From the NCBI RefSeq assembly GCF_019603315.1, contig NZ_CP080649.1, positions 1,906,176-1,970,175 on the forward strand: DNA of 64,000 nt, written 5' to 3'. The stretch comes from Ruficoccus sp. ZRK36. Its GTDB lineage: Bacteria; Verrucomicrobiota; Verrucomicrobiia; Opitutales; Cerasicoccaceae. Under the pieces are notes generated by a model, which searched no databases, was not told the DNA's origin, and saw nothing but the letters and a program-made list of their open reading frames with translations. Both the position numbers and the translations under genes were made by a program. Below, piece after piece: positions 16,442 through 25,305 of this stretch; position 1 is the stretch's first letter; the number at the start of each line of letters is the position of its first letter.

Positions 16442-17149
16442 TTAATTCGGGCCCCAGGGGGCCTCTTCGCGAGAGCTGGTGTTTCCCCAGGGGATGTCGT
16501 CGAGGGTGAGTGGCTGCACGGAGCCATCGGCGAACAGCATGTTTATGACGCCGTTATGGCGCTGGATGGCAGAGACATCTCCATACCTCTGCCGCTCAAA
16601 GTTCGGGCGTGAGTAGTGTGCGAACTCCCGCTCGTCGCAGTCAGCGACCAGGTAGGTTTTGGAGGGGTGCTCCACGTTTCCCAGTCGCACATTTCCCGGC
16701 TCGCTCTCCATGGCAGAGGTAAAGAGGCCGAGCAGGTTCAGGTTGGCGGCATAGGAGGATGCCGACATGGTGCCTCGGGCGATTTTAGAGGCGGAGGGGC
16801 AGCTGAAGGCTTCGTGGGGGAGTTCTTGTGCATTGCCCACGGCGCGCGCTTCTTCTTCGGAAATCGCATACAGCAGCAAGGCATAGTCCCAGGAGTGCAT
16901 CGTTTCCCTGCTCACGGTGTAGGGCAGGTAGCCGTCGTTATCCAGGGCGTAGCTGTGGAAAAGAACGCCGATCTGACGGAGATTTGACGTACATTTGCTG
17001 GCGTTGGCCTTATCTCGTATCTCACTGGCCGCAGGGATTAAAATGGTCAGCAGGACGAGTATGACGGCCATGACAACGAGCAGCTCGGTCAGGGTAAATC
17101 CCCGGCGGATGGCCGGAGCAGGGTATCGGGGGTCGAGGGGTTTTTTCAT
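16442..17149 (-). CDS. Type II/IV pseudopilin-like protein with verrucomicrobial-type C-terminus
   Basis: From the ATG at 17149 the protein has 235 residues. It has a prepilin cleavage site and hydrophobic helix: RRGFTLTELLVVMAVILVLL, with Gly17/Phe18 cleavage and Glu22 at +5. The body carries ASKCTSNLRQIG and, near the end, RHNGVINMLFADGSV. This is the HxG...N...DG signature of the large pseudopilin family of Verrucomicrobiota and Planctomycetota. These proteins are often encoded outside the main secretion locus and their role is unclear. This one stands alone, far from the gsp operon at 43-53 kb. Longer starts up to 17230 exist but add an implausible leader. Confidence 0.85.
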   Translation of the reverse strand: MKKPLDPRYPAPAIRRGFTLTELLVVMAVILVLLTILIPAASEIRDKANASKCTSNLRQIGVLFHSYALDNDGYLPYTVSRETMHSWDYALLLYAISEEEARAVGNAQELPHEAFSCPSASKIARGTMSASSYAANLNLLGLFTSAMESEPGNVRLGNVEHPSKTYLVADCDEREFAHYSRPNFERQRYGDVSAIQRHNGVINMLFADGSVQPLTLDDIPWGNTSSREEAPWGPN

Positions 17150-17532
17150 GAGGGGTTTGGTTAGTATGGGACTTGAAAGCGTCTTCCACGATCTGCCCGG
17201 ACGAGCCGAATCCTCTCCGGGCAGGGGCATTGATACCGCTATGGCGGTGGTGCAGGCTGATGGCCTGAGTTCCCCAACGTCGCAGCATGCGCAGGCTGCG
17301 TGCAGAACACAGCTGGATGCTGGTCAACCGCGCTTAGGCGATGGCCTTGAAACTGATACCACCGAGGTATCAGGAAGTCTTTTGTGGGGCTGGGGTGATC
17401 GGGCAGGATAATAACCCTACACTGCTCAAGGTGCCCACTTCGGCAAAAAGTATTCCGCCGAATACGTTCAATGACGCCATGATTAGGTGGTCTGCCCTAG
17501 GGGCTCGTCCAGGCTTGAGGCAAAGGGACAGA
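17150..17532. other. Intergenic region with two perfect hairpins
   Basis: No gene is supported. Two perfect inverted repeats are present: CTGATACC/GGTATCAG at 17353-17360/17366-17373 (5-nt loop) and GTATTC/GAATAC at 17450-17455/17460-17465 (4-nt loop). Neither has a strong T-run on the minus strand, the direction of the flanking genes. They might be regulatory or weak terminators for the DUF445 gene. Confidence 0.4.
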
Positions 17533-18156
17533 CTAGGCTGCACCGATGGCTAAGAGGATGGCGACCTGGGCCACACCGATGATAAAGCCGAGGATACCCC
17601 CGAGCCACTCGATGAGGCGAAATTCGCGGGTCGCCACCTGTTTGACCACCTCTTCGAGTTTATCGAGGTCAAAGTCGGCGATGCGCTGGCGTACGATGTC
17701 CCGGATCTGGAGGTGTTTCTCCAGGTCCTCGGCCAGATTGTCGCGCATTTTATCGGCCTCCTCGTGGACGGCGTCCACCGCCGCTTTCTCGATCATGCCG
17801 AGGGTGCGGTCGTTGATAAAAGCGCCGATCAGCGGGATCGCCTGGAGCTTGCGGCCCGCCTTTTCACGGACGACGCGCCGGACGAACTCGTCCAGCCGCC
17901 CGCTGACGTCCAGCCGCTCCAGCTCCGTGCGGATGGTATGCTGGCTGAGGACCTCGCGCTCGATGACCTCGGCCACGGTGTCAGCGACGTCGTTCTGACG
18001 GCGGGGAATCAGCCCCTGCCAGGTAAAGAAGAGCAGCCGTACCGGGCGGCGGGGGCGGAAAAGCATGCGAATGGCCACCCAGTTCGTCAGCCAGCCGATA
18101 AAGGCGGTCACGAAGGGGATCCACAAGAGAGGGAGGATGGCGTCCAGTCCGGGCAT
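17533..18156 (-). CDS. DUF445 family membrane protein
   Basis: This 207-residue protein has an N-terminal membrane segment ILPLLWIPFVTAFIGWLTNW (about 7-26), the DUF445 hallmark WLTNWVAIRMLFRP, and GLIPRRQNDVA. A long helical middle follows, and a second hydrophobic segment lies at the C-terminus (about 186-205, GGILGFIIGVAQVAILLAIG). The usual DUF445 arrangement places the helical domain between two membrane anchors. It is shorter than many family members (about 400) but similar to the single-repeat bacterial form. The function is not established. Confidence 0.85.
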   Translation of the reverse strand: MPGLDAILPLLWIPFVTAFIGWLTNWVAIRMLFRPRRPVRLLFFTWQGLIPRRQNDVADTVAEVIEREVLSQHTIRTELERLDVSGRLDEFVRRVVREKAGRKLQAIPLIGAFINDRTLGMIEKAAVDAVHEEADKMRDNLAEDLEKHLQIRDIVRQRIADFDLDKLEEVVKQVATREFRLIEWLGGILGFIIGVAQVAILLAIGAA

Positions 18157-18280
18157 ACGTGTAAAGAGTCAGCTTCGCACAGCGACGGTTCCCTGACAAG
18201 CGCTTTGAGGTGTTCGCTGCCCCCAAACTGCAGCAAAAGCGCTCTGGGGTGCTTGCTGCCCGTCAGGCTAATGTCTGCTG

Positions 18281-20455
18281 CTACTTGTCCGAATCCAATG
18301 TATCCGGATGGGGCTGCGGATGGGCAGCCTCGAACTGCTCCCGGTGGTCTTCGGGCAGCTCGATCGCAGTCCAGTTAGCGCGGTCGTGGACGGGGGAGTC
18401 CGGCTCCGGCTCGTAGCGTCGGGTGTCTTTGTTGCGGGTCAGTTTCGGGTCGGCGAAGCGTGAGTCGAGGTCCTGCCCGGTGGCCATCTGCCAGCCGGAG
18501 AGATTGATCTGCAGCGCGTCGAGCTGTGCGGCCTGATCGGGCTCAAAGGCCATCCACCACAGATTGCGGGAAGATTTTAGTGTATTGTAGAAATCCGGCC
18601 ACTCGGCATACGGAACCTTGATCAGGCAGGTTATGTCGGGTTGGACCAGTTGTGTGCTGAAAATGTTGTCGCGCCATGTCCAGTTCTCCGTGCGGACGGT
18701 CTCCTCCGCCTGATCGGTCCAGTCAACAACCGGGCGTGCGGGGAGGCGGAGGACCTCGATCTGCGCTTCAAGGTTGTCGGCAAAGATGTTGTCCTCCAGC
18801 AAGCCGTTGCGAGCGTTGGCGAGGATGAGCCCGACTCCGTTGCGGACAAACTGGTTGCCTCTGATAACAAACGGCCCCTGACTGGCGCTCAGCTTGAGGC
18901 CGCCGGGCCAGTTATCCTCGAAAAGCGAATCCACGATGCGGATGCCCCGGTTGTTGTAGTCGAGCCAGAGGCCGGGGGCGAAGTTGACGGAGGCTTCGAG
19001 ATGACTTATCAGTCCCCGGTGGGCGTTACTGAGCAGCAGTCCGGCCCGGTTCCACAGGTAGGGTGGGTTGTTCTGTTGCTCATTCCAGAACGAACGCTGA
19101 TTGCTGCCATTGACCGCGCAGTCCTCGATGCGAAAGTTCAGCAAACGCGAGGCGGAGATGCCGCTACCGCCGTTGCCGCGGGTGTGGACGCGGCGCAGAG
19201 TGACAGCCTCGCTTACGGGTTGGAGCTTACGCTGGACGTTGATGTCGATGCCGCTTCCGCCGTTTCCGCTGACATAGACATCCTCGATTAAGACATTGCG
19301 GCAGCTGTCCAGATGCAGGCCGTTTTGCACGGAGTTGACCAGAGAGAGGTTGCGCAGGACGAGGTTGGGCTTATCGACGATGTAGAGACAGGCGCTGGCG
19401 TTTTTGCGGCCAGGGTTGAGGTTTGTCGAGGCCTCGATCACGGTGTCATCGGGTGTTTCGCCCTCAGGGAGGCAGACGAGCACATAGCCGTCGGAGCGGT
19501 CGCGCAGGTAACCGTCACTCACATAAAAGCTCCCAATCTCTCCGAAAATGGCGAGATTCTCCGGCTTTTCGACCATCACCAGTGGGGCTCCCAAAAGGCC
19601 TCCGGCGAAAAGTCGCTCGCGACGTCGCACGATATACGGCGGATATCCGACTCCCTCCGGGTCGCGGGCGCGGCTGTTGACGATGCCCGAGGGGCGGCTT
19701 TCCTTGCCCCACTTGTTAATCGCCGTGACGTAGTAGGTGTAGCTGTTGTTCTCGAAGGCCGTGGAGGGCTCCAGATCGGTGTCTTCCCAGGTGGTTTCGC
19801 GGACCTCGTCGGCGACGAGCTCGTAGTCCTGCCCCGTTCGTCCGACCCGCTGACGGTAAATGCGGTAGCAGGCGGTAGGGTCGCTTCCCTCACCGGGAGG
19901 CTCCCAGCTCAGGGCAACACTGTGGGCACGGCTTTGGGACACGAGGCGTTGCGGGGCCAGAGGGCCCTGGCTGCTGGACCAGCTCTGGTCCAGTGTGAAA
20001 TCGCCCCAGTCGTGGGTCCAGGAGTGGCGCCAGATGTTTTTCTCTTTATCGACGAGTGACCAGTGGCTGGTAAGGGGCTCGCTGCCGGTGATAATGGTGT
20101 AGAGGGCGGAGTCCCCCTCGATCACCAGCAGAGCGCCGAGCGAGTTACCGGGGATGGTGATCGACTCGCGATAAATAGACGGGGTGATGCCGATACGCAC
20201 CGGGATGTCACGCTCCAGATACTGCATGGCGGCGTTGACGGCGTCCTGGATGGTCTTGAACGGTGCGTCGGTCGGATCGGCTCCCTCCGGCAGGATGTAG
20301 GTCGGGTCCACCCGCAGGTAAATCTGCTCGACGGATTCGTCGATAGATGCGCCGGTGGGGGGCGTGTTTACATCGACTTCTGACGGCGGGGAGGCATTCG
20401 CCAGCGACAGCAGTGAGAGAGAGACAGAAAGACTGAGCGTAAGCGCACGGCGCAT
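18281..20455 (-). CDS. Secreted right-handed beta-helix protein with a fibronectin type III-like domain
   Basis: This 724-residue protein has a signal peptide (MRRALTLSLSVSLSLLSLANA). It opens with a pectate-lyase-like start (PFKTIQDAVNAA, near residue 65) typical of parallel beta-helices. A fibronectin type III-like insert lies at about residues 165-265 (ALSWEPPGEG, then YTYYVTAINKWGKES). A long run of beta-helix coils follows at about 300-640, with repeating LRNLSLVNSVQNGLHLDSC and LIEDVYVSGNGGSGIDI patterns. Such proteins include polysaccharide lyases, epimerases and carbohydrate-binding surface proteins. No catalytic set could be assigned. Closeness to the uronate genes suggests a role on a uronate polymer. 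Confidence 0.82.
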   Translation of the reverse strand: MRRALTLSLSVSLSLLSLANASPPSEVDVNTPPTGASIDESVEQIYLRVDPTYILPEGADPTDAPFKTIQDAVNAAMQYLERDIPVRIGITPSIYRESITIPGNSLGALLVIEGDSALYTIITGSEPLTSHWSLVDKEKNIWRHSWTHDWGDFTLDQSWSSSQGPLAPQRLVSQSRAHSVALSWEPPGEGSDPTACYRIYRQRVGRTGQDYELVADEVRETTWEDTDLEPSTAFENNSYTYYVTAINKWGKESRPSGIVNSRARDPEGVGYPPYIVRRRERLFAGGLLGAPLVMVEKPENLAIFGEIGSFYVSDGYLRDRSDGYVLVCLPEGETPDDTVIEASTNLNPGRKNASACLYIVDKPNLVLRNLSLVNSVQNGLHLDSCRNVLIEDVYVSGNGGSGIDINVQRKLQPVSEAVTLRRVHTRGNGGSGISASRLLNFRIEDCAVNGSNQRSFWNEQQNNPPYLWNRAGLLLSNAHRGLISHLEASVNFAPGLWLDYNNRGIRIVDSLFEDNWPGGLKLSASQGPFVIRGNQFVRNGVGLILANARNGLLEDNIFADNLEAQIEVLRLPARPVVDWTDQAEETVRTENWTWRDNIFSTQLVQPDITCLIKVPYAEWPDFYNTLKSSRNLWWMAFEPDQAAQLDALQINLSGWQMATGQDLDSRFADPKLTRNKDTRRYEPEPDSPVHDRANWTAIELPEDHREQFEAAHPQPHPDTLDSDK

Positions 20456-20517
20456 CTTGTTATAGCGGACGATATTGGCCGATACTTAACAAGCTTTTTG
20501 TCGCGTATGAAGCGCGC

Positions 20518-21780
20518 TCAGGCCTCCTCGGGCTCCAGAAGAGAAAGGTGTTTGCCGAGGCACAGGGCCAGGGCCTCCCGGTACTCGTCCGTGTGGGCGG
20601 CGAGCACTTCGTGGATGGCTTCGTTAAAGGGCAGGCCGCTGGCACGGCGACCGAGCACGAGAATCGAGCCAAAGGTCACATGCAGCAACTGCCGTCCGAT
20701 GCGCTCCCCGAAGTAGGCCAGCTCGGCATCGGCGGGCCAGGAGTGGGCCAGCGCGTCCACCTCCTCCTGAGTGGTGGAGACCAGAAAGGAGCCTCGCTCC
20801 TCCGAAAAGTGGGAGGCGGCGTAGGCAGCGATCTCCTTGAACAGCTCCGGCTCCTCACGCCAGACGACGCGCAGGGCCTCCAGATAGCTGGTGCCCCCGG
20901 TCTTGATGTGCAGCAAATCCCCGCAGATACGGGCAATCGAGGGGTAGAGCGAAAATTTTTCGGAGCCGCTGTGGACGGAGATTTTGTAGGGGCCGAGCTT
21001 GCGGGCGAGAGCGGCGTGACGCTCCAGCTCCTCGTTAAAGACATCAATGTCGCCGACGTAGTCGATGCCCTTTTCGAAGCGGCTCACGAAGCGCGGGGCG
21101 ATGGCGACGGGGCTGACGCCGCGGCGCTTGAGCTCCGTGGCGAGAAAGAGGTGCTCGCGGTGGGTAGTCGCGCCGATGGTCTCGTCCACCGCCACCTCTA
21201 CCTCAAAGGGGCGGTCTGTGCAGTGGCGGGCGACAGTGGCATGGAGCCGGGCGGCCTCCGCCGTGGCGCGGGCGTACTTGACGGCGGCGCGCAGCAGGGA
21301 CTCCTCGTCAAAGGCGAGGGGAGGCCCCTGGTCGATGTCCCATTTTTCGCCCAGGTAGCGTTCTTCCCAGCCCTTGGGCATGACGCCCTCGCGCACGAGT
21401 TTCTCTGCTTCGGCCTGCAGCTCGTCCTCCTGCATCGTGTCAGCCTCCTGAACGACGGCCTCGCTCGGATCGAGGGTAAAGTAGGTGAAGCCCGCCTCCA
21501 CCATGCTCAGGATGTCCAGGTCGGTTTTCAAGTGGTCGGCATCTGCTCCCCACGGGCGCGTGTAGCGGGCCTCTTCGACGGCTTGCTGTGCGGCCTCGAC
21601 GACCTGGTCGGCGCGGCGACGGGTGCGGCTGATTTCGCGGATGGACTGCTGGGCGAGCATCCCCCGGAAGCTCGATTCCTTTAGCGCGGCCAGATGGCCG
21701 GGGCCAGCCAGACCGAGGCGATCGCCGAAGCCGAACGACTTTTTCAGGCCGAGAATGACAGGTTTGTTTGTGTGTACCAT
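20518..21780 (-). CDS. uxaE: Tagaturonate epimerase family protein (UxaE)
   Basis: Starting at the ATG at 21780, the protein has 420 residues and opens with the family-like LGLKKSFGFGDRLGLAGPGH. Further blocks are VAVDETIGATTHREHLF, APRFVSRFEKGIDYVGD, KISVHSGSEKFSLYPSI and HIKTGGTSYLEALR, all resembling UxaE. UxaE interconverts D-tagaturonate and D-fructuronate, letting galacturonate enter the glucuronate branch without UxaB/UxaA. The uxaC and fructuronate-reductase-type genes lie 6-8 kb downstream on the other strand. It is divergent from a LacI gene over an 86-bp gap holding an ACACGTGT palindrome. The frame extends 13 codons further but the family start fits 21780. Confidence 0.82.
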   Translation of the reverse strand: MVHTNKPVILGLKKSFGFGDRLGLAGPGHLAALKESSFRGMLAQQSIREISRTRRRADQVVEAAQQAVEEARYTRPWGADADHLKTDLDILSMVEAGFTYFTLDPSEAVVQEADTMQEDELQAEAEKLVREGVMPKGWEERYLGEKWDIDQGPPLAFDEESLLRAAVKYARATAEAARLHATVARHCTDRPFEVEVAVDETIGATTHREHLFLATELKRRGVSPVAIAPRFVSRFEKGIDYVGDIDVFNEELERHAALARKLGPYKISVHSGSEKFSLYPSIARICGDLLHIKTGGTSYLEALRVVWREEPELFKEIAAYAASHFSEERGSFLVSTTQEEVDALAHSWPADAELAYFGERIGRQLLHVTFGSILVLGRRASGLPFNEAIHEVLAAHTDEYREALALCLGKHLSLLEPEEA

Positions 21781-21815
21781 GCGTGGTATGTCTTGACAGA
21801 GCGGACGAAAAGCCG

Positions 21816-21823
21816 ACACGTGT
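21816..21823. promoter_or_regulatory. ACACGTGT palindrome, candidate uronate operator (site 1)
   Basis: This perfect 8-bp palindrome is centred on CG in the 86-bp region between divergent uxaE and the LacI gene. The same 8-mer occurs upstream of the 2-hydroxyacid dehydrogenase gene (22978) and upstream of uxaC (28281). A TTGACA hexamer at 21793-21798 on the plus strand lies 17 bp before it and could be the -35 of the LacI gene. Confidence 0.5.
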
Positions 21824-21866
21824 TAGGTGGTCCTTAACGTTTCCAGCCTTTCCCAAGCCCAGCACC

Positions 21867-22910
21867 ATGTCAACTCGTCCCTCCAGGCCCGCCACCGCCG
21901 CCGCACTGGCCCGCCATCTTGGTTTATCGAGGTGGACAGTCTCGCGGGTTCTCAACGGGCATCCCGGCGTTCTCCCGGCTACGGTTGAGCGTGTGCAGCA
22001 GGCGATGCAGGAGCTCGGCTACCAGCCCAACGCCCTGGCCCGTGGCCTGCGTGGAGGGCCGACCGGCACGATCGGCATCTGTTTTCAGGAGATCGAGACG
22101 CCGATTCTCGTGCGTAAGAGCTCGATGCTGCAGCAGCTGCTGCGTGAGCAGGGGCGGCATACGATGATCGAGCTGACCGTGGGCAGTCCCGGCCTCGAAG
22201 AGCGGATCATCGCGCACTTTCTATCGATGCGGGTGGACGGCATCGTCTTGATCGGCTCGCGCCTGAGCGAGGACGACCCCGGCCCCCGCAATGCGCGCGA
22301 GCAGGGAACGCCCGTCGTCTGGATCGACCCGGAAAAGCCCGGCATCGACCACCGCGTTACGCTTGACCGTGCCTATTCGATGAAGCTCAGCCTCGAATAT
22401 TTGCACAGTCTCGGGCATCGGAGCTTTGTCACACTCGGGCTTGACCCGACCGACGCCTATGGGGCGGCCAAGCTGGCCGGGCTCGCGCATACCGCCCAAA
22501 AGCTCGGCCTGAACTGGAAGCAGGATTTTACGCATCTGTGCCGTGAGGGTAAGCAGCAGCATGACTATGCCTATGGTGAACATATGGCCGAGTTGCTGTT
22601 GGAGAAAAAACCGGAAGCCACCGCCGCCATCGTGCTCAACGACCGGGTGGCAATCGGTATGATGCACCGCCTGCGCAAGGACGGGTGGCGCTTCCCCCAG
22701 GATTTATCGTTGGTCAGCTATGACAACAACGACATTGCGGCCTATGCCTGGCCTCCGCTCACGACGATCGACCAGCGCGTCGAGTCCATGATGCGGGCGG
22801 CTGCCGACATGCTTGATGCCCTTATTGAGGGTGGGGAAGCGGCGGAAGCCATTCAGCCTCAGTTGATTCGGCCCACCCTGATCGAGCGCGAATCCGCCGT
22901 GCAGGTTTAG
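21867..22910 (+). CDS. LacI-family regulator, probable uronate repressor
   Basis: From the ATG at 21867 the protein has 347 residues. The helix-turn-helix ATAAALARHLGLSRWTVSRV (about 9-28) and NGHPGVLPATVERVQQAMQE are followed by the minor-groove hinge LGYQPNALARGLRGGPTGTI. A full effector domain (about 60-340) ends with SLVSYDNNDIAAYAWPPLTT, typical of LacI/GalR sugar regulators. It is divergent from uxaE and directly upstream of the uronate/dehydrogenase run, so it is the best candidate to bind the three ACACGTGT sites. The 33 extra codons of the longer frame would extend through the intergenic promoter region. Confidence 0.88.
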   Translation: MSTRPSRPATAAALARHLGLSRWTVSRVLNGHPGVLPATVERVQQAMQELGYQPNALARGLRGGPTGTIGICFQEIETPILVRKSSMLQQLLREQGRHTMIELTVGSPGLEERIIAHFLSMRVDGIVLIGSRLSEDDPGPRNAREQGTPVVWIDPEKPGIDHRVTLDRAYSMKLSLEYLHSLGHRSFVTLGLDPTDAYGAAKLAGLAHTAQKLGLNWKQDFTHLCREGKQQHDYAYGEHMAELLLEKKPEATAAIVLNDRVAIGMMHRLRKDGWRFPQDLSLVSYDNNDIAAYAWPPLTTIDQRVESMMRAAADMLDALIEGGEAAEAIQPQLIRPTLIERESAVQV

Positions 22911-22977
22911 GGCCTGCCTGGCTGAGGATTTGTTGAGTTATCGCTATTTCTGATGCTTCGGGCTTGACGCGAACCCT

Positions 22978-22985
22978 ACACGTGT
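22978..22985. promoter_or_regulatory. ACACGTGT palindrome, candidate uronate operator (site 2)
   Basis: This is the same 8-mer as site 1, placed 30 bp before the ATG at 23016 and 8 bp downstream of a TTGACG hexamer (22964-22969) that could be a -35 element. A bound repressor here would block the promoter of the dehydrogenase gene. Confidence 0.5.
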
Positions 22986-23015
22986 GTGATTTTGGTGGGA
23001 TTCTATAGTTCTCTC

Positions 23016-23993
23016 ATGGCAAAAATACTCCTTACCACTACCTCCTACCAGGATACACCGGGTCCGCACCACGACCTGCTCAACGGCTCCGGCCACGAAG
23101 TCCAGCGCGAGCGCGGCCCGCTCTCCGAGCAGCAGATGCTCGATCTGGTGGGCGACTTTGACGCTTTTCTCTGCGGGGATGACGCCATCACCCGCAAGGT
23201 GCTCGAAAAGGCTTCTCCCAAGCTCAAGATCATCGCCAAGTACGGCATCGGCGTGGACAAGATTGATGTCGAGGCCGCTACTGAGATGGGGATGCCGATC
23301 TGCTTCACGCCGGGTGTGAATCACACCACGGTGGCCGAGCACAGCTTTGGGCTGATGCTGGCGCTTTTTCGCAACCTCGTGGAGGAGGTCAACTACGTGC
23401 GCGCCGGGCAGTGGAAGCGCATCACCGGGCACGAGATCATGGGTAAGACCATCGGGATCATCGGCCTCGGCCGCATCGGTAAGGAGATGGTTATCCGCGC
23501 CAAGGCTTTTGGCCTGAACGTCATCGGTAACGACCTGTACTGGCCCGAGGAGTTCGCCGCCGAGCATGGGGTCGAGCGTGCCGAGACCTTTGATGAGATT
23601 TTTGAAAAGGCGGACATTATTTCGCTGCACACCAACCTCACCGCCGAGACCCGCGACCTCATCAGTGCCAAGTCCATGGCCAAGATGAAGGACGGCGTTA
23701 TCATCCTCAACTGCGCCCGTGGTGAGCTGGTCAACACCGCCGATATGGTGGAGGGGCTCAAGTCCGGCAAAATCGGCGGCTACGGTGCGGACGTGCTCGA
23801 TGAAGAGCCGCCCAGTGCCGACCATCCGCTGCTGAGTGCTCCGCACTGCGTGATCACGCCGCATATCGGCTCGCGCACGCACGAGTCCGTGCAGCGTCAG
23901 GCTATCATGGCCACCAAAAACCTGCTCCTGTGCCTCGAAGGCAAACCGCCGCTGGCCCAGATCAACGACGTTCCCGTCCCCGCTTTAGACTAA
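23016..23993 (+). CDS. D-2-hydroxyacid dehydrogenase, phosphoglycerate-dehydrogenase-like
   Basis: At 325 residues from the ATG at 23016, this has NAD motif GIIGLGRIGKE (147-157). The catalytic residues are Arg235 (NCARGELVN), Glu264 (DVLDEEPP) and His283 (TPHIGSRTHE). The N-terminal KIIAKYGIGVDKIDV is typical of SerA-like enzymes, but no ACT or regulatory domain follows. In a uronate locus it may act on a sugar-acid intermediate such as glyoxylate/hydroxypyruvate or a keto-aldonate rather than in serine synthesis. A GTG-led frame begins at 22986, but the ATG start fits the family. Confidence 0.85.
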   Translation: MAKILLTTTSYQDTPGPHHDLLNGSGHEVQRERGPLSEQQMLDLVGDFDAFLCGDDAITRKVLEKASPKLKIIAKYGIGVDKIDVEAATEMGMPICFTPGVNHTTVAEHSFGLMLALFRNLVEEVNYVRAGQWKRITGHEIMGKTIGIIGLGRIGKEMVIRAKAFGLNVIGNDLYWPEEFAAEHGVERAETFDEIFEKADIISLHTNLTAETRDLISAKSMAKMKDGVIILNCARGELVNTADMVEGLKSGKIGGYGADVLDEEPPSADHPLLSAPHCVITPHIGSRTHESVQRQAIMATKNLLLCLEGKPPLAQINDVPVPALD

Positions 23994-24004
23994 ATTTTAT
24001 TTTT

Positions 24005-24099
24005 GGTCACAGCGTTCACAGAGGAGGCCCAGAGAACACAGAGTTTTCAGAATAATATTTCTCCGAGTGCTCTGTGCTTTCTCTGTGAGCTCTGTGGCC
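24005..24099. repeat. Palindromic element A (ACAGAG-rich 39-bp inverted repeat)
   Basis: The left arm 24005-24043 and right arm 24061-24099 are inverted copies, with 30 of 39 positions matching by hand alignment and a 17-bp loop. The arms are made of roughly 9-bp units around CACAGAG. The left arm matches the left arm of element B (28213-28251) at about 32 of 39 positions. The element lies between two dehydrogenase genes, ending 24 bp before the next start codon. It holds no gene and resembles a MITE-like or REP-like sequence. Confidence 0.8.
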
Positions 24100-24123
24100 A
24101 GCCAATTAAAAATATCCCATATC

Positions 24124-25224
24124 ATGTCCGAAACTTTCTACATCGTTCCCGAGTCCGAGCATAACGCTCTGGTCGTTGCCGCCTACCGCCACCGTGGTTT
24201 CACCGAAGACGAGGCCGCCGCTGCCGCTCGTTTCTCCGCCCACGCCAGCCGCCACGGCATTCGCACCCATAACGCGATCAAGGCCCTGCACCTCGATCAC
24301 CTTTTTGGCTCCATGGCTGGTGGCTGTAAGCCGAATGCCCAGATCGAGAAGAAGTCCACCCGCTTTGCCGCGAGTGAGATCTGGAATGCCAACCGCAAGC
24401 TCGGTCAGGCCACCGCCTACGAGGCGATGGATACCGCTATTGCGCTGGCGGATAAGTACGGGATCGGACAGGTTTCGGTGGACAACGCCTTTCACTACCT
24501 CTGGGGTGGGGGCTACGTGATGGAGGCCGCCGCGCGCGGTTATATCGCCTATACAAACTGTACCGCAGCACTGGCCGAAGTCGTGCCCTTCATGGGTAAG
24601 TTCCCCACGCTCGGGACTAATCCGCACTCCTGGGGCTTTCCCACGACGGACGCGGTCGGCTTCCCGCTGGTTGTGGACTGGGCGACCTCCGTGGTTGCGA
24701 TGGGGCGCGTGCAGCAGTTCGCCCGTGAGGGCACCCAGCTTCCCGCCGGTGCCGCCGTGGACAAGAACGGTAAGCCCACCACCGAGCCGACCGAGGTAGC
24801 CGCTCTGACGACCTTCGGGGCACACAAGGGCTATGGCCTCTCGCTCATCAACGAGCTGATGGGCGCCTTCATCGGTGGCTCGCTGCCGACCCTGCGCTCG
24901 CGCTGGGAAAAGCAGCCCGACGAGAAGCATACGCCGGCCTTTTACTTTCAGGTTATCCACCCCGAGGCCGTGTCTGGCGGGGACTTTGCCCTTGGTCGCG
25001 ATCAGGCTGCAAATGTCAAGGCCGTCCTCGCCGACATCCTCGGTCATGGTAACGAATCCTGCATCCTGCCGGGCCAGATTGAGGCTGAGGCTGCCAAGCG
25101 CTCGGACGCGGCCGGTGGTCTGCTCTTCTCGCGGGCCGAGATCGATGCCTTTAACGAGATCGCACAGGAGTGCGGCGAGAAGGGCTGGAAGCGGGACGAC
25201 TTCGCCGTGGCCCCCGATGCCTAA
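24124..25224 (+). CDS. Malate/L-lactate/ureidoglycolate dehydrogenase family (Ldh2) oxidoreductase
   Basis: From the ATG at 24124 the protein has 366 residues, the usual length for the Ldh2 superfamily, which binds NAD(P) in a fold of its own. Recognisable blocks are AAAAARFSAHASRHGIRTHN near the N-terminus, the central PTLGTNPHSWGFPT and TFGAHKGYGLSLINELMGAF. These are the family's nucleotide- and substrate-binding motifs. Enzymes of this type oxidise 2-hydroxy acids such as malate, lactate, ureidoglycolate or 2,3-diketogulonate. In this operon the likely substrate is a sugar-acid derivative. The frame extends to 24067, but those codons fall inside palindromic element A. Confidence 0.85.
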   Translation: MSETFYIVPESEHNALVVAAYRHRGFTEDEAAAAARFSAHASRHGIRTHNAIKALHLDHLFGSMAGGCKPNAQIEKKSTRFAASEIWNANRKLGQATAYEAMDTAIALADKYGIGQVSVDNAFHYLWGGGYVMEAAARGYIAYTNCTAALAEVVPFMGKFPTLGTNPHSWGFPTTDAVGFPLVVDWATSVVAMGRVQQFAREGTQLPAGAAVDKNGKPTTEPTEVAALTTFGAHKGYGLSLINELMGAFIGGSLPTLRSRWEKQPDEKHTPAFYFQVIHPEAVSGGDFALGRDQAANVKAVLADILGHGNESCILPGQIEAEAAKRSDAAGGLLFSRAEIDAFNEIAQECGEKGWKRDDFAVAPDA

Positions 25225-25305
25225 AGGCATGCGGGCGCGCCACCTCGGCGAGTTCGTCGAGATGCGCGCTTGCCGAGCCTGTGCTGATGCGCTACATCCT
25301 GCCTC

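Noticed and set aside
18151..18160. ATACGTGT near-matches to the uronate palindrome (also near 2620 and 11230)
   Set aside because: They differ at the second base, are not fully palindromic, and are not near uronate genes.
24106..25230. 374-codon minus-strand open frame opposite the Ldh2-family gene
   Set aside because: It is the antisense shadow of a gene with clear family motifs and has no recognisable motif of its own.
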